A stretch of 64,000 nucleotides of DNA from Zygnema cylindricum (GCA_037447655.1 JBBHKE010001182.1:62001-126000); one strand, 5' to 3'; positions 22,401 through 34,365 are shown, counted from the first letter of the stretch. Numbers and translations: made by a program. Notes: generated from the sequence alone by a model not told the origin.

Positions 22401-23468
22401 TGCAACTCTGAGACCTCCATAGGTTTTCAGAAAGGGCAGCTTGCAAGAAGCCTTTTGGATAACCCTGACCCGTTTGTGTTTCGGCAAGAATAACTGCCAC
22501 CTTGGTAGAAAAAAACTGTGACCACCTTGACCTTTGTGAAGGAAAGACTCCCTTGAGTGGATAGCAAAAAAAATCTCTAAATTTGCTCCCCTGAGCAGTA
22601 AGTTATGGAGGGTCAAAGTTGACCTTGTGCACAAAAGCTCTCTTAGAGAGAGGGTCCTATCTACCAAATTTTCTAAGTCCTATCTCTCTCTAAAACTCTA
22701 TCTACTGACGTACGGCACCAATCATATTACTGTGTCGTATAGAAAGGTACATGTGCCAGCGTACTTTTTGTACGGACATTGTACGACATGGCGAAAAAGT
22801 CGACAAATGTTATAACCGGAGTTGTTTCCGTAATCCTTGGAGATGCCAAAATCCAATGTCATGGTGCCACGTGTCATCCGATGTGGCGATGACCATAAAC
22901 CGCCGAAATCCTCTTCCGCGATCTCGACATTCATTTCGGCCGTCTGATTAAATCTAGATTTCAATCTTAGCCGTCATAAATAAATGCGCGATATTCGTTT
23001 CGCTATCGAAAAAAATGCGTGGTACTTGTTTCTTATCCGTACCTAAATCCGTTTTTTATATAACTGAATCTATGTATCCAATAAATAGTTACCGTTAAAT
23101 GAATTAGTCGATGTGGAAACATTTATAAATTTATCAAATCATATATTTCCTAACACTAGTCTTAGACTAAACGACTAAAGCTACCGACTATCGGCAGTTT
23201 GACGGAAGGTAGGTACCACGATAAAATCTTGGTTCCGACCGGTACTCTTTTAGTAAATCAACAAATCTACTACTCGTATATCAACTAATCTACTACCCGT
23301 AAATCTCCGAATAGCATAGGCAGCCATGGCTCTAGCTTCTTCTCCAACTTTCAGTGACTGCAACAAGTGTGGGAGTTGAAGAGAGGAGTTAGAGGCAGAT
23401 TGCCTCGGCTTCTTTTCTACATTATATTTTAGACCTAGAAAATACTAAAAGAACCATCAATTTCTACA
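22401..23468 (-). repeat. LTR of copia B2
   Basis: Minus-strand LTR beginning TGTAGAAATTG at 23468 and ending GTTGCA at 22401 (TG...CA). It is preceded by a purine tract (AATAAGAGGAG). Similarity with the LTR of B1 (56903-57952) stops exactly at these ends, which is how the borders were set. The ATG that opens gag in B1 is also present near the LTR end. Confidence 0.85.
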
Positions 23469-23970
23469 CTCCTCTTATTTTCTAGTCACTCTTTAATTTC
23501 AGACCACACTTTTCCTTGCAAAAAATTAGCTTAGGGGAAGGCACAGGTTTGGTCATCATATTTGCTACCATCTCGCTACCTGGTCGGTACTCTAAACTGA
23601 TTTTTTTTTTCCTACTTTCTCTCTAACAAAGATGATTCTAATGTCCATGTGTTTAGCTTTAAAATGATTATAAGATTGGAAGAAATAGCGATAGCTGCCT
23701 GATTATCACAAAAAAAATTCTGCACACCACTCTTAAGGTAACCAAGCTCACCAAGCAAAGACTTCACCCACATCAATTCTTTTACAGCAAAGCAAGAGGC
23801 CATATACTCAACCTCAATGGTGGAGTGAGCAATAACCTTTTGCTGTTTGCTACTCCAACAACAAGCCCCATTACCCACATATATTGCATATCCAGAAGTA
23901 CATCTCCTCATCGGAGCATCACCATAACTGGTATCACTCTAAGTAGTGATGTCAGTATTCTCCCCACCCA
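23469..23970 (-). pseudogene. RNase H end of copia B2
   Basis: Minus-strand RNase H C-terminal half with the copia landmarks CTSGYAIYVGNGACCWSSKQ, VEYMASC and FFCDNQAAIAIS. It is truncated at 23970-23975 by insertion of element A, whose LTR starts at 23976. The upstream remainder of B2 is not found on the other side of A. Confidence 0.85.
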
Positions 23971-23975
23971 AATGC

Positions 23976-24942
23976 TGTTGGTTTCAAAGCTTTATCCTCA
24001 GTAGATAAGGCTGTGAGGGGAGGTTTATAACTTAGAATATTTTTGGGTCTTTGAAGTTTAATACTTACCTTGTATAGTGTGACAGTGGATGAGTAACTCT
24101 TGAGTGTAGTGTACGGTCTGATAGACACGCGTCAGTATGAGGGACAATACAGAAAAGGTGGAATGAATCTTTTCCACATGTAACACATTGGAAGAAGTCA
24201 AACCGGTGCATCGGACGGACGAAAAGGAATACCGGACATCTGGGAAAATAAGTGTGAAGAATAAATACAGGACGTCGATTTGAACTAAACTAACGGTTAC
24301 GATTTGAGTGTGGACCACAGGTGACGAAGTACTCCGTAAGCACTCCAAATATTCGTACAAGATTAACCACAGCCGGTTGGACTTATTTAACTACAACTGA
24401 CTAAGCAGCAACATTGTGTGTACGGTGCCAAATGAAGAAAACCTGAACAAACCGTTTCTGGAGTTTAGTGAATTTAAATTTAGTGTGAGAATGCTTGATT
24501 AAGGTTAGTGGCAAACATGTTTTTTTTTGAAGTACATTAGGTACACTGTCGTACTATAATACAATACAACTATTCAGATACTACAATCTGAATGGTCAAA
24601 AGGATCAGTAGATAGACACTCAGTGTATAAAAGTTTAGGACTTAGATATATTTTGGTAACCAGTTTTGAGATAATGCAAATCTGAATGCAGTTTTTGTGA
24701 AACTTGGAGATGTCATATCTTATGGTTTACTGGTTCAATTGTGCTGTAATTTTGGGAATTGACAGTGTGTATGATGGTGATATTCTGTGCTAAATTTGGT
24801 GTAATTTGTACTTGTAGATCAGGTTTTATAGTGAGTGAAACATCACTGTTTGATTGGTTTCTTGGTTAGTTACTGTGTAAGTTATGTCTACTTCTACCAC
24901 TACTGCTGCAGCTCCACTTGTACCGGTATTCATAGATTAACA
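23976..24942 (+). repeat. 5' LTR of copia A
   Basis: 967 bp, TGTTGG...TTAACA. The gag start codon (24884) lies inside it. Relative to the 3' LTR it carries three extra bases just before its end, which create a TAA stop in the gag frame. Confidence 0.85.
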
Positions 24943-25720
24943 CGTTATGGGCCTGTCTCCAAGAATACTAGTCTTTAATGGGCAGAAGTATGTTTACTGG
25001 GCGGATATGTTTGAGTCATATTTTGAAACTGCAGGTTTGCTGGAAGTGATAGATAGATCTCTTGATGAAGCTGATCCATCATGGGCGAAGAAAAATTCGT
25101 CAGCCCGGAACGCTCTGAAGCTTTGCCTTTCGGAGAACATGGTTATGTCTTGAATCAAAATGAAGAAGGCGATTGATATTTGGACTTCCCTCAAATTGTC
25201 TTATGAGAAGGCGAATGTCCAGGAGGAGCTTTTGTTGGTAGGAAAAATCTGGGATTACAAATACTCGGGGGGAACGATGACGGAATATACTGACAACTTT
25301 CGAACTCTTATTGATTCTCATGCGTGTGCTGGTTGCTCTTTCCCAAAGCTTCAGCAGGGTGCTTTAATCATTAGAGGTCTTCCAAGCAGTATGAAAGATG
25401 CATCTGCTGAATTGAAAAAGCATGATAAGTCTAGCTGGACACTTCAGTTAGCCATCAATATTATTTTGGAAGAAGAGTCTACCTCAAAAATGCTAAATGG
25501 AGAAAAGCAACTAGAAGCTTTTATCACAGACTTTGAGAGAAGAGGACAGTTTAATCAATCAAAGAATCAGTTTAATCAGCTTATAAATCAGGGTAATAGG
25601 AATCCAGGACAATTTAGTCAGTTTAATCAAGGGCAAAATAGGCAGTCTTTTACTACATGCTTTTAGTGTTCAGAGAAAGGTCATGGATATTGGTATTTTC
25701 ATAAGCTCAAAAAGGCAAAT
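24884..25720 (+). pseudogene. gag of copia A
   Basis: Starts in the LTR (MSTSTTTAAAP) and crosses the primer-binding site into LVFNGQKYVYWADMFES, the standard copia gag opening. It continues with capsid-like sequence (IWTSLKLSYEKANVQEELLL, EYTDNFRTL) to a Gln/Asn-rich tail and a knuckle written CF-stop-CSEKGHGYWYF, where the last Cys is lost. Stops occur before HVMGL, at about 25151 and inside the knuckle. Confidence 0.8.
24944..24953 (+). promoter_or_regulatory. Primer-binding site, half-tRNA type, copia A
   Basis: GTTATGGGCC directly after the LTR is complementary to GGCCCAUAAC, the anticodon loop region of plant initiator tRNA-Met (anticodon CAU). The site normally expected, TGGTATCAGAGC, is absent. 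Confidence 0.7.
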
Positions 25721-25876
25721 GAAACTAGTTTATATAGGCCAGGGTGTCAGCAAAGTCAGTTTAATCAGGGCTTTTCTGGTAATCGTTTACAAAACAACTC
25801 ACTGTTTTCTTCATATGTAACTTAGGAAGCTGAGTCATCTGGTCTCGATGAGCAAGATACATCGGATATATTTGCC

Positions 25877-26188
25877 ATGGCGGCGGCGATGGAAGGGTCA
25901 AAGGACGCCGGGTGGATCATGGACACGGGAGCTTCGGCTCACATGTGTTGGAACAAAGCCCTTTTTACTACTCTTCAGAATACACCTGCAAAGAATATAT
26001 ACTATGCCTGTGGCATGAGTGTCCAAACTTCTGCTCAGGGTGATGTTTCGTTGCTGGTAGATATAAGAGGCAAGTCGGTTGAAAGAACTTTACACAATGT
26101 CCTGTATGTTCCAAAGTTCAAAAAAAATCTGTTTTCTACGTCTCTAGTTGAAAGCAAAGGATTTGAAGTAACCCTTAAGGGGGGTTAG
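25877..26188 (+). pseudogene. Protease of copia A
   Basis: Contains WIMDTGASAHMC, an intact copia aspartic-protease active site (Asp-Thr-Gly), and LHNVLYVPKFKKNLFS, the usual end of the domain. A stop follows at 26186-26188. Confidence 0.85.
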
Positions 26189-26246
26189 ACATGTTGTCAG
26201 CAAGCTAGGAAAAGTAGCACTCACAGGAACTACAGATATAAGCAAA

Positions 26247-27509
26247 ATGTATTGTATGGATATGACAAATTCTAAGGAAAATGATGTTCTCTATTCAACT
26301 GTAATGTATGAGAATGAGTTATGGCATAAAAGGCTAGGACATGTTAATTATGACAGCTTGAACAAAATGGTGAAAACTGGTAAAATAGAGGGTTTTACTT
26401 TAACAGATCAGCCAGTTAAAACGTGTGATGGCTGCTATTTGGGGAAGATTCACAAGCTGCCTTTTCCAGAAGAATCGGAGCACAGATCAACGAAGGTCTT
26501 ACAGCTCGTTCATTCTGATGTGTTGGGCCCGACTTAGATACCATTTGCGGGGGGGGTCCGCTTCATGGTGACTTTTACTGATGATTTTTCCAGATATACT
26601 AAAGTGTATTTCATGAAAGAGAAAAGTGAGGTTTTTTCACACTTCAAACACTACAAAGCTTGGGCGGAAAAGCTACATGGTACTTCTATTTTGGAAACCA
26701 GATCGGATAATGGAGGCGAGTATATGTCAAATGAATTTAAAAAGTTTCTTTTGGATGAAGGCATCAGTCGTCAGCTGACAGTTCCTTACACACCTCAACG
26801 AAATGGTGTTTCGGAGAGGTTAAATGGAACAGTTACAGAGTGTGCTAGATTTATGCTTGCTGATAAAAGTATAGATATAAAATTGTGGGTTGAGGCCCAA
26901 AATTGTGCAGTGTATGTCAAAAATAGACTTGGGTCCAGATCAGTTAGCACAACACCTTTTGAACTATGGACAAGTAGAAAACCACAGGTCGGTCATTTTA
27001 AAGTGTTTGGGAGTAAATGCTTTATCTTAAATACTTTTCAGTCTACGTGGAAAATGAAGCCAAAAGGGTTACCGAGAATCCTCATGGGTTATGATGATTA
27101 TTCAAAAGGGTATAGGGTATATGTTGAAGAAAAGGACAAGATTGTGGTGTCCAGAAATGTTATTGTAAAAGATGAAGGAGATTCAACAGATCTATTTACA
27201 ATGACTGACAAACAGGCTGAAATGAAATCTCAGGAATATGTCATTTTTGATACTCTGAAAACCACTTACTTTCAAGTGGTTCAGCAACCTATTGCAGAGC
27301 AAGTTTTTTCTGATCAGCAAGATCATGTACAGCCTCAACATGAGCAAGCTGAGAGGCTGAAGGAGCAACCATGGCAGATTATAAGACAGACAAGAAACGC
27401 ACGACAGCCATCGGTCTCCGCCTCAGAATTTCGAGGGGAAGGAGATCTAGCAGCCATCTGCAATAAGGTTCCCACTTTGCATTTTCTTCAACTTCAAGAG
27501 AACCTCTGA
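26247..27509 (+). pseudogene. Integrase of copia A
   Basis: HHCC zinc finger (LWHKRLGHVN ... CDGCYLGK), then the DDE core: HSDVLGP, RSDNGGEY, and NGVSERLNGT with the catalytic Glu. One stop (26535-26537) falls just after the first Asp. The C-terminal part contains the typical PRILMGYDDYSKGYRVY segment. Apart from that stop the frame is open for 314 codons. Confidence 0.88.
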
Positions 27510-27547
27510 CCATCCGGGAGGCCTTCTCATCAACCGAAAGAACTCAC

Positions 27548-28560
27548 TTGATTGAGGCAGCAAATGACGAGATGAAATCGATAATGGAGGCTCAAACGTG
27601 GGAGTTAGTTGATCTTCCTCCGGACCGGAAAGTTATTGGCAGCAAATGGGTGTTCAAAGTTAAGTTAAATCCATATGGAACAATCGAGAGATACAAAGCC
27701 AGACTTGTGGCAAAGGGTTACAATCAGAAGGAGGGAATTGATTTTGAGGAAACCTTCTCTCCGGTGGTAAGGTTTCCAACGGTTAGAATTCCGTTAAGTC
27801 TAACTGCAATTGAAAATATGGAAGTTCATCAAATGGATGTTAAGACAGCTTTTCTTCATGGAGAGCTTGAAGAAACTATCTATATGAAGCAACCAAAAAT
27901 GTATGAAAAGACACGAAAGGAAAGACTAGTCTGTAAACTGCTGAAATCTTTGTATGGGCTGAAACAAGCCCCTAGACAATGGAACTTGATGTTGGATGAG
28001 TTCCTAACTGGACTAGGCTTTAAAAGATTAAGTTCAGATCATTCTATGTATATTCTACAAGGAAATGATGGGATACTCTATATTGCTGTATATGTAGATG
28101 ATCTGCTGCTTATCAGCAAATCTATAGATGAAATAAATCGTATTAAGAGAGCCTTAAACTCCAGATTTGAGATGAAGGATCTTAGTGAAGCCAAATATAT
28201 ATTAGGGATACAAGTAGAGAGAGATACAAATAAGAGACATATAATGTTAATTCAAAAGGAAGCCATAGGTTCCATGCTTGAAAAATTTGAAATGAAGTAA
28301 GTAAAAGGGTGTGTAACTCCTTTGGAATTCCGGAAAAAATTAGAGGAAAGTGACCCTGATTCAGGAATTCTAGTCAGTGAGAGCCTAGAGTTGGGGAAGG
28401 AGGACTTTATGGCATCAAAACCATACAGGCAGGTAGTCGGTAGCCTCATATATTTTATGAACTCCACGAGGCCTGACATTGCAGCTGCTGTTGGCTCTTT
28501 AAGTAGAAGTCTGCATAATCTGAAAAAGGCAGATGGGAGGCTGCAAAGAGAGTTCTGAGA
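27548..28560 (+). pseudogene. Reverse transcriptase of copia A
   Basis: Intact frame 27548-28300 with KWVFKVKLNPYG, YKARLVAKGYNQKEGIDF, MDVKTAFLHGELEE, SLYGLKQAPRQW and the catalytic AVYVDDLLLIS. After a stop at 28298 the connection domain continues with PYRQVVGSLIYFMNSTRPDI to a frame break at 28556. Confidence 0.9.
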
Positions 28561-29063
28561 TACCTGCCAAGAACTCGAAATCTCAAGTTTGTTCTTGGAG
28601 GAGGAGAAGTAAAACTGCAAACTAGGAGCGATGCTAGCTATGGTGACATGCCTAGCAGAAAATCTACTAAAGGTTTAATTTTGCAGATTGGAAATGGAAC
28701 TTGCTGCTGGAGCAGCAAACTTCAAAAAGTCACAGCTCAGTCAACAATAGAATCAGAAAATATGGTAGGAAGCTCTGCCCTCATGGAACTCCTATGGGGG
28801 AAGGTACTTTTGCAAGAATTGGGATACATGCACACTAGTCCTCAGGTGATCTGGTGTGACAACGAAGCAGCAATTGCAATCACCTACAATCCCATCCACC
28901 ACTTCAAGAGTTAGCACATGGATATCAGACTTCATTTTGTCACAGATAAGGTTCTTGCTAGAATCATAAAACTGTGTTATTTGCCTGATGAAAACATGTA
29001 CTAAAGCTCTGCCTGCACCTAAATTACAGTTCTGTAGACAAGCTATTGGTCTGAGTGAATAGC
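28561..29063 (+). pseudogene. RNase H of copia A
   Basis: RDLKF-like start, SDASYGDMPSRKSTKG, GNGTCCWSSKLQKVTAQSTIESE and WCDNEAAIAI, the copia RNase H landmarks. The Asp/Glu set is mostly kept but stops occur after 28911. Confidence 0.85.
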
Positions 29064-29070
29064 TGAGTCT

Positions 29071-29085
29071 AAACCTTTAGGGGAG
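29071..29085 (+). promoter_or_regulatory. Polypurine tract of copia A
   Basis: TTTAGGGGAG directly abuts the TG of the 3' LTR at 29086, as expected for the plus-strand primer. Confidence 0.8.
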
Positions 29086-30046
29086 TGTTGGTTTCAAAGC
29101 TTTATCCTCAGTTGATAAGGCTGTGAGGGGAGGTTTATAACTGAGAATATTTTTGAGTCTTTGAAGTTGTAATACTTACCTTGTATAGTGTGACAGTGGA
29201 TAAGTAACTCTGGAGTGTAGTGTACGGTTTGATAGACACGCGTCTGTATGAGGGACAATACAAAAAAAGCGGAGTGAATCTTGACACATGTAACACATCG
29301 AACAAAGTCAAACCGGCGCATCGGACGGACAAAAAGGAATAACGGACATCTGGGAAAACAAGTGTGAAGAATAAATACAGGACGTCGATTTGAACTGAAC
29401 TAACGGTTACGATTTGAGTGTGGAAGATAGGTGACGAAGTACTCCGTAAGCACTCCAAATATTCGTACAAGATTAACCACAGCCGGTTAGATTTATTTGA
29501 CTACTGCTGACTAAGCAGCAACATTGTGTGTACGGCGCCAAATGAAGAAAACCTGAACAAACGGTTTATGGAGTTTAGTGAATTTAAATTTAGTGTGACA
29601 CTACTTCATTTAGGTTAGTGGCAAACGAGATTTTTGGAAGTACATTAGGTACTCTGTCGTACTATAGTACAGTACGACTATTCAGATACTACAATCTGAT
29701 TGGTCAAAAGGATCAGTAGATAGACACTTAGTGTATAAAAGTTTAGGACTTAGAAATATTTTGTTAACCAGTTTTGAGATAATGCAAATCTGAATGCAGT
29801 TTTTGTGAAACTGCAGATGTCATATCTTATGGTTTACTGGTTCAATTGTGCTGTAATTTTGGGAGTTGACAGTGTGTATGCTGGTGATATTCTATGCTGA
29901 ATTTGGTGTAATTTGTACCTGTAGATCAGGTTTTATAGTGAGTGAAACATCAGTGTTTGATTGGTTTCTTGGTTAGCTTATTTGTAAGTTATGTCTACTT
30001 CTACCACTACTGCTACAGCTCCACCTGTACCGGTAGTCATAGAACA
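29086..30046 (+). repeat. 3' LTR of copia A
   Basis: 961 bp, TGTTGG...GAACA. It carries the same gag start as the 5' LTR, but without the three extra bases, so its version of the frame would be open across the LTR/internal border. Confidence 0.85.
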
Positions 30047-30079
30047 AAAGAAACTGACAGGCGTTAGCGGGATAACCAT

Positions 30080-30345
30080 ACTGTACCATGGTCGTACAAG
30101 AAGTATAGCGGCACTTGTACCTTTTTGTACCTTACAATCTTGTGATTGGTTAGGTACAATTGTAGTAGGAGGTTGAGAGAGTGATTTAGAAGTTAGACAA
30201 TTTTTGAGGCGCCTCTCTCTAAGAGACGTTTTGTATTTATAGGCCATCTTTGGCCAGCCATAACTTACTGCTCAGAGGGGCAAATCTGAAAATTCTTTCT
30301 GCGTTTGACTCAAGGGAGTGGGGCCTCTACTGGGCTAATTCTTTT
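30080..30345 (+). repeat. LTR fragment related to the B family, plus orientation
   Basis: Matches the reverse complement of the middle of the B LTRs (landmarks GTCGTACAA, GATTGGT, CCATAACTTACTGCTCAG, TTTGACTCAAGGGAGT). Both ends are missing. Confidence 0.7.
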
Positions 30346-30385
30346 TGCGTTTGACTCAAAGGAGTGGGGCCTCTACAGGGCTGAA
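30295..30385. repeat. About 49-bp tandem duplication
   Basis: Two units starting ATTCTTT(C/T)TGCGTTTGAC and ending GGGGCCTCTAC, inside the LTR fragment. Confidence 0.8.
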
Positions 30386-30471
30386 GTCGGTTAGAACTCT
30401 TGTCAGACCGTGTGGCTTTTATTTTGTCTGAAAGTCATAGGGGCAAATATTATCCTAGAAGCTTCATATAA

Positions 30472-30818
30472 GTTGGACATTATGTGGACCATTGGAGGTC
30501 ACAGAATTACAAGTCTCACTGATAGGCTCTATATCAATTTCCACATTATTTCAAACTTTTTATTATATGTGGATGCTATTATTGTTGTCTCGTAACATAT
30601 ATGAAGAGGCAGGAAAACACGGCTAGGGAAGGTAATGACATACCTGTTGGACATTATGTGGACCATTGGAGGTCACAGAATTACAAGTCTCACTGATAGG
30701 CTCTATATCAATTTCCACATTATTTCAAACTTTTTATTATATGTGGATGCTATTATTGTTGTCTCGTAACATATATGAAGAGGCAGGAAAACACGGCTAG
30801 GGAAGGTAATGACATACC
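30472..30818. repeat. 174-bp exact tandem duplication
   Basis: Copy 1 is 30472-30645 and copy 2 is 30646-30818. I see no difference between them. They begin GTTGGACATTATGTGGACC and end GACATACC. The identity implies a very recent event or an assembly artefact. Confidence 0.95.
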
Positions 30819-31757
30819 GGAGTGCAACCTTGTTGAATGTTTATGGAAAAAAATTGTTTCCTGCATGCTTTTGGTGATACCCTTTTCTTGCACTGCCATA
30901 CCATTTCAACAAAGAAAATTCCTCTTCATTACCACACCGAAGTTCGGCATTCTATTCGAGCATCAAATTGAGCACAACAAAAATCATCAAGTTATAAATA
31001 CTAACACCACTGGGTGACTCAAAGTCATGACTAATATACGAAGACATGGTTACTTGACATGTTAACCTTAACCATAAAGACTTTGGTTGACAAATTGTAC
31101 GTACACAAAAGCCAAAAAATAAACATGTACACGTACGGTAGTGATGTATAAATACCCTCAAACTTATAAACGGCATGAACTATTTAAAGAGATACCCACA
31201 TGAAAAACATGGGTCCAATATATTTTTATCGGAAATACCAACAATTTATGAAGATGTTTACTATTACAATAACTGATAAAACTACGTCTATGCGGAGTAT
31301 TGCACGGTAACGGAATACAACACCTGTTTATTGACCGTACATTATATTTCACTCACGTAAATTGTGTACCCGCATAGAATTGTTGGTGAACTTAGGTACA
31401 TTCAAGTGAGAAGTATAATTCACCAATTATAGCACCAACATTTCATATTATACTTTAGGGTACATATTTTTCACGTTTTTACTACGAGGAACCAGATCTC
31501 AATGCGCTTCCATGTGCTAACGCATGCACTTTCTATTGTTGACGTCGTTATTTGCCACTTTTTTTGTACAATTGTACGAAATAGTGAGCAGTGTCGGACG
31601 AATTAACACATTTTGTACACTACACTATTTATAAATGCCAAAATTATTGTAAATGACACTAATTAAAACGTATCAACAATATCTCAAAGATAACTGCTTA
31701 ATCTATTCTAGATTCGATGGTCCAAATTTAGGCGCGCCAAAATAGTGTTATTAACAC
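30819..31757. other. Spacer without recognised gene
   Basis: AT-rich, with short frames only. The right side leads into the TA-flanked element. Confidence 0.5.
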
Positions 31758-32835
31758 TACACCTTGAATTGTTATTAGCGCTACTAACGCTATATCGACG
31801 CTTCCAAATTTTGACCCTAAAACCTAAAATACAATTAACAACACTAATTTTTCTTTTACGTTGATTACGTATTTGGTGAATTAGCGTTAATAATTACAAT
31901 TTATGATCTTTTTGATTAGTGTGGTGTGCGAGCGTGTCATTCCGTACAAAATGGTACCTTGGTAATTAAAAAAGTACAAAACGTGGATTGAAATAATCGC
32001 GATCGAACGTAAAACTGCGCTGAAAATGAAAGGCAGAATGAGATCATATCTATTTGAGTGTATAAATATTGATCGCGTACTAATTATATGGGAAAAAACA
32101 CAAATTAGAGTTATGAATCAATTAGATTAAAATGACGCGGCGGTGTACGATTTGTCAAATTTTGTACTAGTACCTATTTTAGTGTAAAGATCTTGATGGT
32201 AGATCCATTTTAGGCGAAATGTGCCCTAATTATAATTATGGATAGATTAGAGTAAAATGTTTTTTCCAAAGTTGTGAAAAATCAAAATTAGCAGTGTTGT
32301 GTATCGGGAAGAATATATTGCGATAACGCCGACACCGATAGTTATCAGTTATTGAACGGTCAGGCGTCTATATATATCGCTCCGAGACCAACAAATTCTT
32401 TATCGACGATAAATGGAAAAAATATAGTACGCTATATAACAATACTTTATAAAATAATGTATTATATTTTTCACTGTATACAGCGTGGCATGCCACCTTT
32501 AACAATTTGTTCCGTACTTTGTGTAACGGGACAACGACGGCTCAGTACGACGAAAGTAACCGTACACCCGTACAGTTTGAATCGTACAGTTATCACCGAT
32601 AGTTATTGGTACTGGTGTTATCGCGATAAAATACCGATATTATCGGTTTTTTATCGGCGATAACACCGGTGTCGATATATCGTGCCAATATATCGATTAT
32701 CGGCAAGCCAAAAAAATGTACATATCGATTTTCGGCAAAACCTTGCTTATACAAAACACTACAAATTAGAGTTAATAACGCTAACTAATGTTTTACACTA
32801 ATTATTTATTAATGCTACTAGCGATTCAAGGTGTA
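31758..32835. mobile_element. TA-flanked inverted-repeat element (Tc1/mariner-like MITE), interrupted
   Basis: The left end TACACCTTGAATTGTTATTA and the right end (reverse complement TACACCTTGAATCGCTAGTA) form an imperfect inverted repeat flanked by TA. It is interrupted by the hAT-like element 32292-32761, and its right edge carries the second hAT-like element at 32841. No transposase. Confidence 0.7.
32292..32761. mobile_element. hAT-like non-autonomous element, 470 bp
   Basis: Ends CAGTGTTGTGTATCGG and (reverse complement) TAGTGTTTTGTATAAG. It is flanked by AAAATTAG (32284-32291) and CAAATTAG (32762-32769), an 8-bp target duplication with one mismatch. The interior is rich in CGATATATCG-like palindromes. 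Confidence 0.75.
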
Positions 32836-32840
32836 GTAGC

Positions 32841-34341
32841 TAGTGTTGGGTATCGGGTAAATTCATATCGCGATATTTCGATATTCGATACATCGAATAT
32901 CGATCGAGGAGAATCCTCGATATATATCGTACCGAGATCAACATAAACTGTCGAGATATATAGAATTTTTTACATTTTATATTTTAATATAATATGTTAT
33001 TTTAGCGAAAAAACAAATTGTATGATACGCCACATACGACGTGATTTCCCTTCCGTGACTTAAAGGTAGACGTCGCAAAATGTAACCGACAAAAAAATAA
33101 AAATTATGTAATTCATATAATTACTTATTTGGGGTATGGTTACATGAGGAGGTCTCTATAATAGTACGGACAACAAAATTTAGGCTAGGTTAACATCGCG
33201 TATCTTCTGGAAACAATTTTTTATATACGTGTTTTGATTTGAGTGGTTCATTGTAAGTTGACGATCAAATCTCTAAAATCGTCAAAAATTTGAGAACCGA
33301 CCATTTTCGTATGGAAATCCGTACTTGCGTATGATGTACGTGTAAGGGTAAGGTTCCATTAAGGGAAAAATGTCGTTGTCTACTGAAAGCCGTACTCTTT
33401 CGTACAGTGCCGTACCTATAAAAATAAAATGTCAGAAAAACAAGCCTACTGAATGAGGGATTTGATTCTCCGCGTTTATAGGCGTAAATGTGGACCGTCG
33501 GATGCATAATCGCATACGCCATCGTCTGACACTTTCAGTTCGCAACAAGTGACCCGGAGTAGGTCAATTCTTAGCGCCTGAACGAATAGCATCGTGCCTC
33601 GTGGAAAAGTGAACAAATATCCACGACGGTCGCGCGACCAGGTGGGTACACGTTGTATATGACATGTGCTTTCCGCCAGGGAGGATGCGAAGCCACCGGA
33701 AGACGCAATAAAATCTTTGACGGAGGATATTGTTTCACGCGTCGGTTGCCATCCACTAGACATTTTCGTACGCTTTTTAAAAATCTTAAGTTTCGTCCGT
33801 CCGTACAGATTTTATTCAATACGTCGGACGAGTCACTTTTTACCTTCGCTGGTAAGTATATGTGGTCAAAATTTGTTGTCAGAGATTCTTTGAAGATTTC
33901 TAGAATCGCATTAATCTATTGGGTGGACCAATCAAATTTTGCAACGCAAATAAAATGTCGGTTACTGACCCGACACAATAGAACGATGGCTTCAGCAAGC
34001 GATTTTTTGACGTTTACTGAGACCGCCTAATGGAACAACGCTCTAATTCGCAAGTGTACCCCATTAATGTACCTCAAAGATCTCCTTCACTCTACTGACT
34101 TTCAAGAAAAAACCGTATTTCTTTTCGGCAAGAATTTTATGGTCACCTTGTCCGAAGGCACGTGACTTTGGAAACTTGTGATTTTTTTTTTTGAATGCCT
34201 CGATATATCGGCGATATGATATATTGGCGATATATCGCGATATTTTGGCATTCGATATATCGAAGCGATAAATCGATTATTGGGTACCTGAAATTCGATA
34301 TATACCGAATATCGGCAAAAGGTCGTCGATACCCAACACTA
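32841..34341. mobile_element. hAT-like non-autonomous element, 1.5 kb
   Basis: Terminal inverted repeat TAGTGTTGGGTATCG at 32841 and its complement at 34327-34341. Flanks GTAGTAGC (32833-32840) and GCAGTAGC (34342-34349) form an 8-bp duplication with one mismatch. Subterminal regions carry many CGATAT/ATATCG palindromes. No transposase motif was recognised in the frames inside. Bases 33342-33592 are repeated, inverted, at the very start of the window. Confidence 0.82.
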
Positions 34342-34365
34342 GCAGTAGCGATTCACGGTGTACTG

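Larger units (their letters stand above)
23976..30046 (+). mobile_element. Ty1/copia retrotransposon A, both LTRs present
   Basis: 6.1-kb plus-strand element inserted in the RNase H of B2. LTRs are 23976-24942 and 29086-30046, with gag, protease, integrase, RT and RNase H between in copia order. LTRs start TGTTGGTTTC and end AACA, and differ by scattered substitutions and a few indels, so the insertion is not very recent. The left flank is AATGC and the right flank is AAAAG, so no target duplication is seen: one side has been rearranged. Several stops make it non-autonomous today. Confidence 0.9.

Noticed and set aside
24058-24360. Minus-strand frame of 100 codons, repeated at 29135-29470
   Set aside because: Both copies lie in the LTRs of element A, opposite to its transcription. 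The repetition reflects LTR identity, not a gene.
33653-34030. 125-codon frame inside the 1.5-kb hAT-like element
   Set aside because: No hAT transposase motif (no RW or DDE-type signature) and no similarity to a known family; treated as chance in a non-autonomous element.
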